A stretch of 64,000 nt of DNA from Anoxybacterium sp963668245. Lineage in GTDB: Bacteria > Bacillota > Clostridia > Peptostreptococcales > Anaerovoracaceae. Made by a program: the position numbers and the translations under genes. The notes under the pieces were generated by a model. It was not told the DNA's origin. It did no database searches and was given only the letters and a program-made list of their open reading frames with translations. Shown here piece after piece: positions 36,969-45,038 of the stretch; position 1 is the stretch's first letter, and every line of letters starts with the position of its first letter. The stretch is from assembly GCA_963668245.2 (NCBI GenBank), contig OY764195.2:310001-374000 (forward strand), read 5' to 3'.

Positions 36969-38037
36969 TGTAGGATTACAATACATGTGTTACATCTAAT
37001 CAAAAAATAAATACGGAAAACATTCTACTTGTGTTATGTTTTAGTTACCACACAAAAACCAATACAAGAAAGGAAGGTTTTCCGTATGGCAAGTATAACA
37101 CAAGATATGAGGTATCGTCTATCTTTGATCAAGTATTCTAAAAAGTATGGTGTCACTAAAGCCGCTATCAAATACCGCTGCAACAGGCAGTATATCTATC
37201 GTTGGCTCAGGAGATACGACGGCACCATTCAATCTCTTGCCGAACGTTCCAGACGTCCACTTTCTCATAAGAATCAGCATACAGAAACTGAACTTAAGCT
37301 GATACACGATATGCGCCGCAGAAATCCAAATGCCGGACTGGTCGTCTTTTGGGTTAAACTTCGTCAACGCGGGTATTCTCGCTCAATAACAGGACTCTAT
37401 CGTGTCCTTGTTAGAAATCAGATTGCTCCTGTAAAGCCCCGCAACCCTAAATATATTCCAAAGCCATATGAACAGATGTCTTTTCCTGGTCAGCGTGTAC
37501 AAATTGATGTAAAACATGTTCCTTCTTCCTGCGTCGTCGGGGACGCTATAGGCCAGAAATTCTATCAATATACTGCCATTGATGAGTTCTCAAGGTTGCG
37601 ATACTTAGAGGCTTTTGAAGAAGCAAGCACTTGTACCTTTACGGTATTCCTTGAGCATGTTATTAAGGCATTCCCTTTTCCTGTAGAGTGTGTTCAGACA
37701 GATAACGGCTTTGAATTCACAAAGCGCTTCAGCCCAACTTCTAAAAATCTGATGTCTCAGTTTGAGAAAAAGCTTCAACAGTTAGGGATTCGGCACAAGA
37801 AGATTCGCCCATTTACTCCTCGACACAACGGAAAAGTAGAACGATCCCACAGAAAGGACAACGAATACTTCTATGCCGTGAAAAAATTCTACTCATTTAA
37901 TGATTTCAAGCGTCAGCTTTACATACACAATAGGAAGTACAACCATTTCCCTATGAGACCTCTGGGTTGGAAATCACCCAAACAGACTCTCGTAGATTTT
38001 TTGGAGGATGGTGTAATATATGTTTGACAAACCTACA
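36969..38037 (+). mobile_element. IS481/IS1202-like insertion sequence, 1069 bp
   Basis: The element starts TGTAGG and ends CCTACA. The ~26-bp imperfect inverted ends share TGTAGG-TT-ACAT-TTACA blocks. It carries one transposase and is flanked by a perfect 26-bp direct repeat. Such long duplications are known for the IS1202 group rather than typical IS481 members. It is inserted just upstream of the promoter of surface protein A. Confidence 0.85.
37086..38027 (+). CDS. DDE transposase of the IS481/IS1202-like element
   Basis: 313 aa from ATG 37086 (AGGAAGG upstream). An N-terminal helix-turn-helix (KYGVTKAAIKYRCNRQYIYRWLRRYDG) is followed by an rve integrase core with Asp in VQIDVKHV, Asp in VQTDNGFEF, and Glu in PRHNGKVERSH. 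It is full length with no frameshift, so the element may be active. Confidence 0.92.
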   Translation: MASITQDMRYRLSLIKYSKKYGVTKAAIKYRCNRQYIYRWLRRYDGTIQSLAERSRRPLSHKNQHTETELKLIHDMRRRNPNAGLVVFWVKLRQRGYSRSITGLYRVLVRNQIAPVKPRNPKYIPKPYEQMSFPGQRVQIDVKHVPSSCVVGDAIGQKFYQYTAIDEFSRLRYLEAFEEASTCTFTVFLEHVIKAFPFPVECVQTDNGFEFTKRFSPTSKNLMSQFEKKLQQLGIRHKKIRPFTPRHNGKVERSHRKDNEYFYAVKKFYSFNDFKRQLYIHNRKYNHFPMRPLGWKSPKQTLVDFLEDGVIYV

Positions 38038-38059
38038 AGTAGGGAATATTCTGCGGAAC

Positions 38060-38096
38060 AAACAAAAATGGAGACAGGCAAAATTCCTGTATCCAT
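38060..38096 (-). terminator. Displaced terminator of the tRNA-Ser gene
   Basis: The stem ATGGAGACAGG / CCTGTATCCAT is followed on the minus strand by TTTTTGTTTG. It lies ten bases beyond a tRNA-Ser 3'-end remnant, as expected for the original tRNA terminator moved away by island insertion. Confidence 0.7.
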
Positions 38097-38105
38097 TCTC
38101 TTTAC

Positions 38106-38201
38106 TTGGCGGAAAGCATGGGACTTTGCAGCCGTCTCGCTGCGCTCACAGCTGCCGTTCTTCGCCTGCCCATTCAGCAGTCTCGAACCCACGGGGCTTT
38201 A
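38106..38201 (-). other. attL-like tRNA-Ser 3'-end remnant with a 56-bp insert
   Basis: 38106-38125 (TTGGCGGAAAGCATGGGACT) and 38182-38201 (CTCGAACCCACGGGGCTTTA) match adjacent parts of the tRNA-Ser(GGA) 3' half at 55566-55603, with one mismatch in the first block. They are separated by a GC-rich 56-bp segment (38126-38181) flanked by CT duplicates. I interpret it as the left attachment site of the island, later interrupted. An alternative is a dispersed repeat that carries a tRNA-Ser end. Confidence 0.6.
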
Positions 38202-38352
38202 TAGAAATCAAGTGTTTCCAATGCATACAATCATCACTCGCACACCCATTTCCACATTAAAACAAAGCAGCCCCAGCATTACGCTAGGGCTTTTGTGTCT
38301 GCATAGTTTTAATTATTTAATGAGGTTGTACAATTATCAAAACTGTAGTTGA
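38202..38352. terminator. Short gene-less stretch with a plus-strand hairpin
   Basis: No gene is seen. A hairpin AGCCCCAGC-ATTAC-GCTAGGGCT followed by TTTGTG at about 38268-38296 resembles a plus-strand terminator, but no plus-strand gene precedes it inside the island. Confidence 0.45.
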
Positions 38353-38359
38353 ATCCAAT

Positions 38360-38776
38360 TTAATCACTATTAGTTTGAAAGTAATAAGCATTACCCCCAA
38401 TTCTAATCAGCTTATGAAGTCCTTCCATATTTATGCTACTAGATTTGCAGAATACAATCCCATTAGAATCATCTACGCTACCATTTAGGATAAAATATAC
38501 CTGATCATTTTGCATTAAGATACTTTTTGTCTTAATGATTTTTCCTTTAGAATTAAATTCTATCTTTTTAATTACATCAAATTCACGATTCTTTAAAACA
38601 ACAGTGTTTGCATCAACATTTCCAACAAAGAATTCTTCATTTCCAATAGCTGTATAGATATCTTTTAAATAGGTGATATCATTATAGGATTTCATTCCAT
38701 TATTAACTTGAAAAATTATAGAAAATAACACTAACAATAATAATATAAAAACAAAGACTATAATTCTTTTTTTCAT
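38360..38776 (-). CDS. Unknown membrane-anchored or secreted small protein
   Basis: About 138 aa from ATG 38776 (MKKRIIVFVFILLLLVLFSIIF). A single N-terminal hydrophobic segment is followed by a beta-rich extracytoplasmic part (ANTVVLKNREFDVIKKIEF; VYFILNGSVDDSNGIVF). I recognise no family. The repeated short strands suggest a beta-propeller-like or DUF5050-like fragment. Confidence 0.55.
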   Translation of the reverse strand: MKKRIIVFVFILLLLVLFSIIFQVNNGMKSYNDITYLKDIYTAIGNEEFFVGNVDANTVVLKNREFDVIKKIEFNSKGKIIKTKSILMQNDQVYFILNGSVDDSNGIVFCKSSSINMEGLHKLIRIGGNAYYFQTNSD

Positions 38777-38885
38777 ATTCCACATTTATAACTCCACTGA
38801 AATTTGTATTTAACATTACCCTTTTATACTATTAGATCAATATAAATCTCACTACCTAATGAAGATTAATTCCCAAAACGCCTAT

Positions 38886-40132
38886 TTAGGGATTACAAAC
38901 TTTGCAGGCCTCGTATCCTGCATTGGTAGCGTCTGCCTTTTGTCTAAAATATATAATATTCTCGGCCGAGATATCATCAGCATATCTACAATCCAGCCTA
39001 TGAAACTTCTTTGTACTGCTGTTTCCAATATAAGCCGCTTCACTTTTTGTCACGCTGGTCGTTGGAGTAGTAACGGTCTGTTGGGTTGTTGTACTTCCTT
39101 TATCCCCTGCATCCTGGACCGTAACCTTTGTTGATGTATTGAGGCTGTATGTATCTCCATTTGTAGTTAATACAATGGATCCAGATTTGAAGGTTCCGTA
39201 TACAATGGCACCTATGCCAGCAAATCTCTGCAGGGCAGCTTCATGCGGATGATCATACTGGTTGACAATGGCTACGCTAATAATAACCGTCTCTGGCTTG
39301 ATCATATTTAACAGGTTTTGGGAAGAAGCTGTCTTGGATCCGTGATGCCTGCTTTAAGCACATCCACATCGTAAAGTTTTGAAAGGAAAGTAGCCTCTGC
39401 CTCCGCTTCTGCATCTCCTGGGAATAAGGCTTCAAAATCATTGTAATCAAGAAGAGCAATAACGCTGTCATTATTCGGATTGCTATTCCCATCCATTGTA
39501 TCTATGATTTTTAACGAAGCGCCATCACCCATATCAATGGTCATATTTTCGTCGGCCATATAATTACATTTTTCTTCATTACTTACAGCAGTAAGATAAT
39601 CATTAAAAGTATCTGAGCTTGAATGATCACCGCTTTCAATTATTTTATCAACTTGAAATGCATCTATGACATCATCAAGCCCACCGATGTGATCTTCATG
39701 AACGTGGGTTGCGATCACAAGGTTAAGGTTACCACTCACATATGGTTTTATATAATTTACAACCAGATCTCCATCTCCGTTGTTACCGGCATCAATCAGG
39801 GCTTCGTAGTCATCGAAATCAATAAAAATGCTGTCTCCCTGTCCAACATCGATGAAGTGAATTGTCATTGTTTTCCCGGGCTCAGCTCCGGATGTCCCGG
39901 ATACAACAACTACGGTCTGCGTTACACTATCCCAGCTTACTGTACAGCCATACTGCTCCATGGCCTTCCTAAAAGGAACCTGGGTGCGGTTAGTCTGGTC
40001 AATAAATGGAGCTCCGGACGCTTCTGTGAACTGAACGTTTTGATTGTCGATATTTATATTCGTAGCATAGGCGGGCATAAATGATGTCGCCAGTAAAATG
40101 ATAGTTATGATTGCCGAAAGCCTTCTTCTCAT
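38886..40132 (-). pseudogene. Secreted ComEC-like metallo-beta-lactamase protein with stalk domain, frameshifted
   Basis: The first frame (40132 to 39308) has a signal peptide (ending MPAYA), a copper-amine-oxidase-N/stalk segment (TQVPFRKAMEQYGCTVSWDSVTQTVVVV), and the metallo-beta-lactamase core FIDVGQGDSIFI, THVHEDHIGG and ALFPGDAE. It should continue KAG-HHGSK but one C is missing near 39348, so it stops. The other frame continues LLNMIKPETVIISVA...PHE and ends with a His/Cys motif (KKFHRLDCRYADD...CKVC). Restoring one base joins them perfectly. An extracellular hydrolase or nuclease-like role is inferred. Confidence 0.8.
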
Positions 40133-40218
40133 AATAATTACAACCTCTCCAATAAGTACACACCAACAAATTAATATTAACCCTAATGGATAATATTTTC
40201 AACAAGATGCTGCAATTG

Positions 40219-40251
40219 AAAAAACCTCAGCTCTGAATGAATAGCTGAGGC
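40219..40251 (-). terminator. Terminator after the AbrB-like gene
   Basis: The stem CCTCAGCT / AGCTGAGG with a 10-base loop is followed on the minus strand by TTTTTT. Confidence 0.85.
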
Positions 40252-40284
40252 CCTTTCCCCAAAAGAATATGGTTTTAACTTGCT

Positions 40285-40526
40285 TTATTTCTTAGCAATC
40301 AAATCAAAACAATCTCCACAGATTATCTTGTCTTTGAAGCTTCGAGTGTTTTCCATGCTGCCGCAAAGTACACAGCCAGGCATATATTTTTTAAGATAAT
40401 AAATTCATCCTCCGTATAAATTTCTAATGGATCTCTTATGTCAATATTTAAATCGCCGCGCAATTCTTTTGGGATTACGATTCTTCCCAATTCATCAACC
40501 TTTCTAACAATTCCAGTGGCTTTCAT
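40285..40526 (-). pseudogene. AbrB/SpoVT-type regulator with C-terminal zinc knuckle, frameshifted at an A6 run
   Basis: ATG 40526 (AAGGAGA upstream) starts a typical swapped-hairpin AbrB domain (STG/ATGIVRKVDELGRIVIPKELRGDLNI). At the A6 run (40387-40392) the frame changes. The zero frame ends at 40323, while the -1 frame encodes a matching zinc-knuckle tail with CVLCGS and IICGDC, ending at 40285. The site reads A-AAA-AAT, a possible -1 slippery heptamer, so programmed shifting cannot be excluded. Its promoter is interrupted by IS66. Confidence 0.75.
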
Positions 40527-40656
40527 GTTTTTCTCCTTTCAAAGTAAATTAATAGCATTATGACATATTTCGAGTAAACGGTAAACCAGCCGTACTAGTT
40601 AAAAATAGAGCCGCCATTCACCAGAAGTGAATTGAGCGGCTCTTAGTATCAGCAAT

Positions 40657-42249
40657 TTAATTCTTACGACAAGTTTCTGGCAAGGAATTAGACCAAGGAA
40701 GAAGGTCATCTATGAAATCAAGATTTCCACCATCCATATGTTTTGGTATCTCAGAAAGGACATGTTTGAAGTAGTCATACGGTTTTAAATTATTGGCTTT
40801 GGCAGATTCAGCTATGCTATACGCAATTGCACTGGATTCTGCCCCGTTGATTGTGTCTATCAAATGCCAGTTATTCTTGCCTACACAAAAACTTCTAATT
40901 GCTATTTCAGCCATATTGTTATCAAGGGGTACATCAGGATTTGAGAGAAAAACCTTGAGATAGTTCTCCTGGTTTATGCAATAGGTGAATCCTTTTCCCG
41001 TTTCTGAATTCTTTGGTACATTTCCCCCATTTGATTTTACCCATGAAAAGAAAGCATCTACAAGAGGCGTTACAAGGAGTTGACGCTTCTTTAAACGTTC
41101 TTCTTTAGATAAATCTGCCAATTGATTGTCGGCGTGGTAAATTTGAGCGATTTGTTCAAGTGCAATCTCTGCAAGGGTTCCTTTTGATGTTTTCTTTCCA
41201 AGGGATTTACAGACATTTGCAAACCGCCTGCGAGCATGAGCCCAACACCCAGCTACGGTGAGCTCATCAGGTCTCTCTTTTTCTAGCTTATGGTAGACTT
41301 GATATCCGTCGCAAACAACTACACCTTTGTATCCAACCAGAAATTCTCTTGGATGGTCAGCCTTTCGCGTCTTCTGATAATCGTAAAGTATAGCTGGAGG
41401 AACATCACCATGCTCCCCAGTTCGATAAACCCACATGTAACTATTGGCCTTCGTATCACGGCCATCCTTTGCTACTCGTACAGGTGTTTCATCTGCGTGC
41501 AGAACGTGGCTCTTGTAGATTTCTTTATGGATGCGATCGTAAAGAAGGGAAAGATATCGTTCGCTTGATCGGATAACCCAATTAGCCATGACCTGCCTTG
41601 ATATATTCACATCATTTCGTTTAAATTCCTGCTCTAATCGATAAAGAGGAATAGAATTGACATATTTCGCATTTAACATTGCTGCTACCAAGGATGGGGT
41701 AGCAATACTGTTATTTAGTAATTCTAATGGATGCTCAGCCTTTACAATCTTTTGATTTTTGTTTCCACAGTACACTGCAATATGGTGTTCCACTACTTCA
41801 AATGTGGCTGGATGAAATTCCAACTTTTTATATACTTCATCTGGAAGATTCCGATAATCACCATCAAATAGTTCCTGAAGTTTTTCTAAAGAAAGAGCAT
41901 GGGTTTCAATCCTCACTGGAAAACCTGATAGATCCTCATTTCTCTTGCCCTTTTTCTTTGCACTGCGCTTATGCTCAGGAATAACCTGTTCTATTACAGG
42001 CTCAACAATCTCATCTGCATCTTGAACAGTTACCTCAGCCTCATTGAAGCAAAAAACAAGCTGATTCTGCAATAGGGATTTTTCGGAAGCATTTCCGAAA
42101 CGAGCCTGATTTGAGATGCGAATTTGTTCCAGTAAAAGGTCCAGTTTCTTGTTCATCTCCATCAGGGACTCCTGTTGTTGCAGAATCATAGTAACTAAAA
42201 TATCTTTATCAAATGTATGTAATTGTTCTTTTGTAAATCTATTTTCCAT
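40657..42249 (-). CDS. tnpC: IS66 transposase TnpC
   Basis: 530 aa. It has an N-terminal coiled coil (MEMNKKLDLLLEQIRISNQARFG), a zinc-finger-like region, and the DDE catalytic domain (LHADETPVRV; VVCDGYQVYH; PDVPLDNNMAEIAIR). It looks full length and intact. Confidence 0.95.
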   Translation of the reverse strand: MENRFTKEQLHTFDKDILVTMILQQQESLMEMNKKLDLLLEQIRISNQARFGNASEKSLLQNQLVFCFNEAEVTVQDADEIVEPVIEQVIPEHKRSAKKKGKRNEDLSGFPVRIETHALSLEKLQELFDGDYRNLPDEVYKKLEFHPATFEVVEHHIAVYCGNKNQKIVKAEHPLELLNNSIATPSLVAAMLNAKYVNSIPLYRLEQEFKRNDVNISRQVMANWVIRSSERYLSLLYDRIHKEIYKSHVLHADETPVRVAKDGRDTKANSYMWVYRTGEHGDVPPAILYDYQKTRKADHPREFLVGYKGVVVCDGYQVYHKLEKERPDELTVAGCWAHARRRFANVCKSLGKKTSKGTLAEIALEQIAQIYHADNQLADLSKEERLKKRQLLVTPLVDAFFSWVKSNGGNVPKNSETGKGFTYCINQENYLKVFLSNPDVPLDNNMAEIAIRSFCVGKNNWHLIDTINGAESSAIAYSIAESAKANNLKPYDYFKHVLSEIPKHMDGGNLDFIDDLLPWSNSLPETCRKN

Positions 42250-42329
42250 GACTCTATTATATCATGAAAACCCATTGATTTAAAGCCATTTCTAGCTGTT
42301 TCTATTCTTTTAGAAGTAGAGGCTTCCTG

Positions 42330-42689
42330 TTATGAAGGATATACTGGGGATGTCTTTTGTACTGTGTTTCGAGGTTCAATTGTGAGACCCTCCATAAGCC
42401 ACCGATATTGTTGATGCGTCATTTCCCTAACCTCATCTGCTGTGCGTGGCCACTGGAATTTTCCAGACTCCAATCTTTTGTATAGGAGAAGAAATCCATC
42501 CCCCTCCCAAAGAAGTCCTTTCATCCTGTCCTTTTTTCGACCACAGAAAAGAAAAAGCGTATTCATTTGGAAAGGATCAAGTTCAAACTTGTTTTTCACT
42601 AGCGTTGCAAGACCATCTATGCCATATCGAAGATCTGTATAGCCACATGCAATGTATACCTGCTCAAATCCAGCTGCACCATTGAGCAC
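42330..42689 (-). CDS. tnpB: IS66 accessory protein TnpB
   Basis: 119 aa with the family signature (YIACGYTDLRYGIDGLATLV; LFLFCGRKKDRMKGLLWEGDGF). It overlaps tnpA by 26 bp. Confidence 0.95.
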   Translation of the reverse strand: MLNGAAGFEQVYIACGYTDLRYGIDGLATLVKNKFELDPFQMNTLFLFCGRKKDRMKGLLWEGDGFLLLYKRLESGKFQWPRTADEVREMTHQQYRWLMEGLTIEPRNTVQKTSPVYPS

Positions 42690-43038
42690 GAAGCAACACC
42701 TCCAATGTCAATCTGATTTGTGCCTCATCTGCTTCCTGACCAATTTCCACAATTGCACTAGGAAAAGTAATCTTAATATTGCTTTGTTCTGAAGATACCG
42801 AACTAATATCTCGGACGGGATTGGGAACAAGTGCAAATTGCAAATCTTTTGATGTTTCTACTGGAAGGTTTTCGCAAGCAGCTAGTCGTAGCTTGCGAAG
42901 ATAGTAGTAATATTGAGCTTCTTGTAAATCATTCTGCTTACACCATTGTTTGATACTTAGTCCGCTTTCCTCGCGAGCCTCCACTAATTTAGCCCATTCT
43001 TGCATTCGCATTTGATTCTTAACTTTTGTAACATTCAT
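42664..43038 (-). CDS. tnpA: IS66 accessory protein TnpA
   Basis: 124 aa with an HTH-like N-terminus (WAKLVEAREESGLSIKQWCKQNDLQEAQYYYYLRKLR) usual for IS66 TnpA. It is the first gene of the element. Confidence 0.9.
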   Translation of the reverse strand: MNVTKVKNQMRMQEWAKLVEAREESGLSIKQWCKQNDLQEAQYYYYLRKLRLAACENLPVETSKDLQFALVPNPVRDISSVSSEQSNIKITFPSAIVEIGQEADEAQIRLTLEVLLRAQWCSWI

Positions 43039-43156
43039 GATACTGCCTCCAACATATATTCCTACTCGAAAAAATATTACAAGTTTTTCAAGTCCTTTGG
43101 ATTAGTATCCCATATTTTAAGTTCTAGTTCCATGTACGGCTGGTTTACCGTTTACT

Positions 43157-43359
43157 ATTTCGACAAATTGCGACACATCTTTCTGAGTTTTATTGAAAAA
43201 AGAACCGCCGCTCTGAATAGCTTCGGTTCTATTCCAAAATTTCCCTGTAATTTAAAGTGTTTATTACCTTTTTCTCATAATTACATTTACATATAGTGCA
43301 AGGGCAAAGTTATGAGATGCAAGAAGAAGTGTGTGAAATATAATTTTAGATACAAAAAC
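43157..43359. other. Gap between IS66 and the Kelch gene
   Basis: It holds the AbrB gene's displaced -35 region and a hairpin AGAACCG / CGGTTCT followed on the minus strand by TTTTTT (about 43192-43231), which looks like an orphan terminator. No gene is seen. Confidence 0.5.
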
Positions 43360-43394
43360 TAAAAAAAGCCACCAAGGGTCTCTCCCTAGTGGCC
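43360..43394 (-). terminator. Terminator of the Kelch-repeat gene
   Basis: The stem GCCACCAAGGG / CCCTAGTGGC is followed on the minus strand by seven T residues, a few bases after the stop. Confidence 0.9.
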
Positions 43395-43402
43395 TAATTG
43401 CT

Positions 43403-44857
43403 TTACTGGTACTGCATAACTTCGAAATTCTGAATCTTATCATAGGTTATATAATCAACTCTTGTTAAGAATGGTCCTAAATTAAATGTCTTATTAATGG
43501 TGTAGTATCCTAAACCACTTCCAGACGTTCTGCTATCATACCAGTTAATGAATGCAGCTACTTCTGTCATTGATAGATCATACTCCTTTTCTAGTCCATT
43601 TGTCATTGTGATGACTAGGAGTGCTTTTCCTGCCGTGGCCGGTGCTTGCGGTGTAGCACTTGCTTCGTTTGAATTTGTACTAGTGCCAGCAGAGTTAGCT
43701 ACGGTTACAACATAATAATAAGTAGTTCCATTTGTGACGTTAGTATCTAAGTAAGAAGTATTGGTTTGGTTTTCTGCAATTGCAGTGTAAGGTCCGCCAG
43801 TTGTAGTTGCTCTTTTTACTGTGTAGCTTGTCGCATTTGATGCAGCTCCCCAAGTTAAATCAACTTTTGAAGCCCCTGCTGTAGCTACTAAGCCTTGTGG
43901 CGCATTTGGAACAGATACTGGAGGGTCATACTCTTCAACTGAATTAGTTGCATTTCCTGGAGGTATATACCCTCCAAATGAGTAAATCTTACCATTGGCT
44001 GCGGTTGCTCCAAAACCATCTCTAGCTACAGACATGCTGGCCCTTGTTGTCCAAGTATCTGCTACCGGATCATATTCTTCAAGGGTCGAAAGGTAACTTG
44101 TTGAAATTCCTCCCATAGCATATATTTTCCCATTCAGGGCAGCAATGCCGGCTTCTTCTCGGGCCGTGGTCATACTTGCCTTTGTTGTCCATGTATTTGT
44201 TGCCGGATCATATTCTTCAACTGTGTTTACATAACTACCACTTGAGTTTTGGCCACCAATAGCGTAAATTTTATTATTTACTGCAGCAACTCCATGACAG
44301 CGTCTTGCTGTAGGCATATTTGCCTTAGCTGTCCAGCTATTGGTATCAGGGTCATACATCTCAACTGTGTTTAAATACACACTTGCATATCCAGAAGAAC
44401 AGTACGCACCGCCGATCACATATATTTTCCCATCAACAGTTGCCGCTCCAAATGCTTCTCGGGCCGTGGTTATACTTGCCTTTGTTGTCCATGTATTTGT
44501 TGCCGGATCATATTCTTCAACTGTGTTACTTGATGTTAAACCACCGGAATTTCCTCCTATTGCATATATTTTGCTGTTTACTGTTGCCACACCAAGACGC
44601 ATCCTAGGCGTAGGTATATTTGCTTTAGCAGACCATGTATTTGTCAAAGAATCATATGCTTCAATAGTAGCAATTTTCCCCCCGCCATTAGCACCACCTA
44701 TCATGTAAGCTATCCCATTTATAGTGACACATTGAAAAGATCCTCTTGATGTTGGCATATTCGCTTTCGTGGTCCAGCTATCTGTTGCCCATGCGCTGAT
44801 ACTCGATACTCCCAGTACCATGCATAATGTCATAATAACTGCCAATAATCTTTTCAT
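43403..44857 (-). CDS. Secreted Kelch-repeat beta-propeller protein with a fibronectin type III domain
   Basis: 484 aa. A signal peptide (MKRLLAVIMTLCMVLGVSSISAWA) precedes about six Kelch repeats of ~47-50 residues, each like TWTTKASMTTAREEAGIAALNGKIYAMGG followed by V/LEEYDPATN (residues ~25-320). One FnIII domain (PNAPQGLVATAGASKVDLTWGAA...YYYVVTVANSAGTS) lies at ~322-405, then a ~75-residue tail (GLEKEYDLSMTEVAAFINWYDSR). No LPXTG is present. It probably binds surface polysaccharide or protein. Within the island it is cargo, or older chromosome if the island is composite. Confidence 0.88.
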   Translation of the reverse strand: MKRLLAVIMTLCMVLGVSSISAWATDSWTTKANMPTSRGSFQCVTINGIAYMIGGANGGGKIATIEAYDSLTNTWSAKANIPTPRMRLGVATVNSKIYAIGGNSGGLTSSNTVEEYDPATNTWTTKASITTAREAFGAATVDGKIYVIGGAYCSSGYASVYLNTVEMYDPDTNSWTAKANMPTARRCHGVAAVNNKIYAIGGQNSSGSYVNTVEEYDPATNTWTTKASMTTAREEAGIAALNGKIYAMGGISTSYLSTLEEYDPVADTWTTRASMSVARDGFGATAANGKIYSFGGYIPPGNATNSVEEYDPPVSVPNAPQGLVATAGASKVDLTWGAASNATSYTVKRATTTGGPYTAIAENQTNTSYLDTNVTNGTTYYYVVTVANSAGTSTNSNEASATPQAPATAGKALLVITMTNGLEKEYDLSMTEVAAFINWYDSRTSGSGLGYYTINKTFNLGPFLTRVDYITYDKIQNFEVMQYQ

Positions 44858-45038
44858 TTCATTACCTTCTTTCTTACTACATAAACTATACCGATTAAAT
44901 AATTTCCAATATTTTTTATATACAATTATAGCATATTCTATAATATTATACCATTCTGTAATTTATTATCCTTTTAGTATAAAATATAGGTTTGTAAAGT
45001 TAAAAATCGGGTTTCCCCGGTCATAAAATTATTTACTC

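Larger units (their letters stand above)
40574..43155 (-). mobile_element. IS66-family insertion sequence, 2.58 kb, complete
   Basis: It has inverted ends beginning GTAAACGGTAAACCAGCC and an exact 8-bp target duplication TATTTCGA (40566-40573 and 43156-43163), the size expected for IS66. It contains tnpA, tnpB and tnpC in order. A hairpin after tnpC (near 40609-40643) likely terminates transcription. It inserted about 47 bp upstream of the AbrB-like start. Confidence 0.93.

Noticed and set aside
43403..44857. Regularly spaced repeats that might suggest a CRISPR-like array
   Set aside because: The periodic units are in-frame Kelch repeats of a secreted protein (about 145 bp, divergent), not short identical repeats with spacers.
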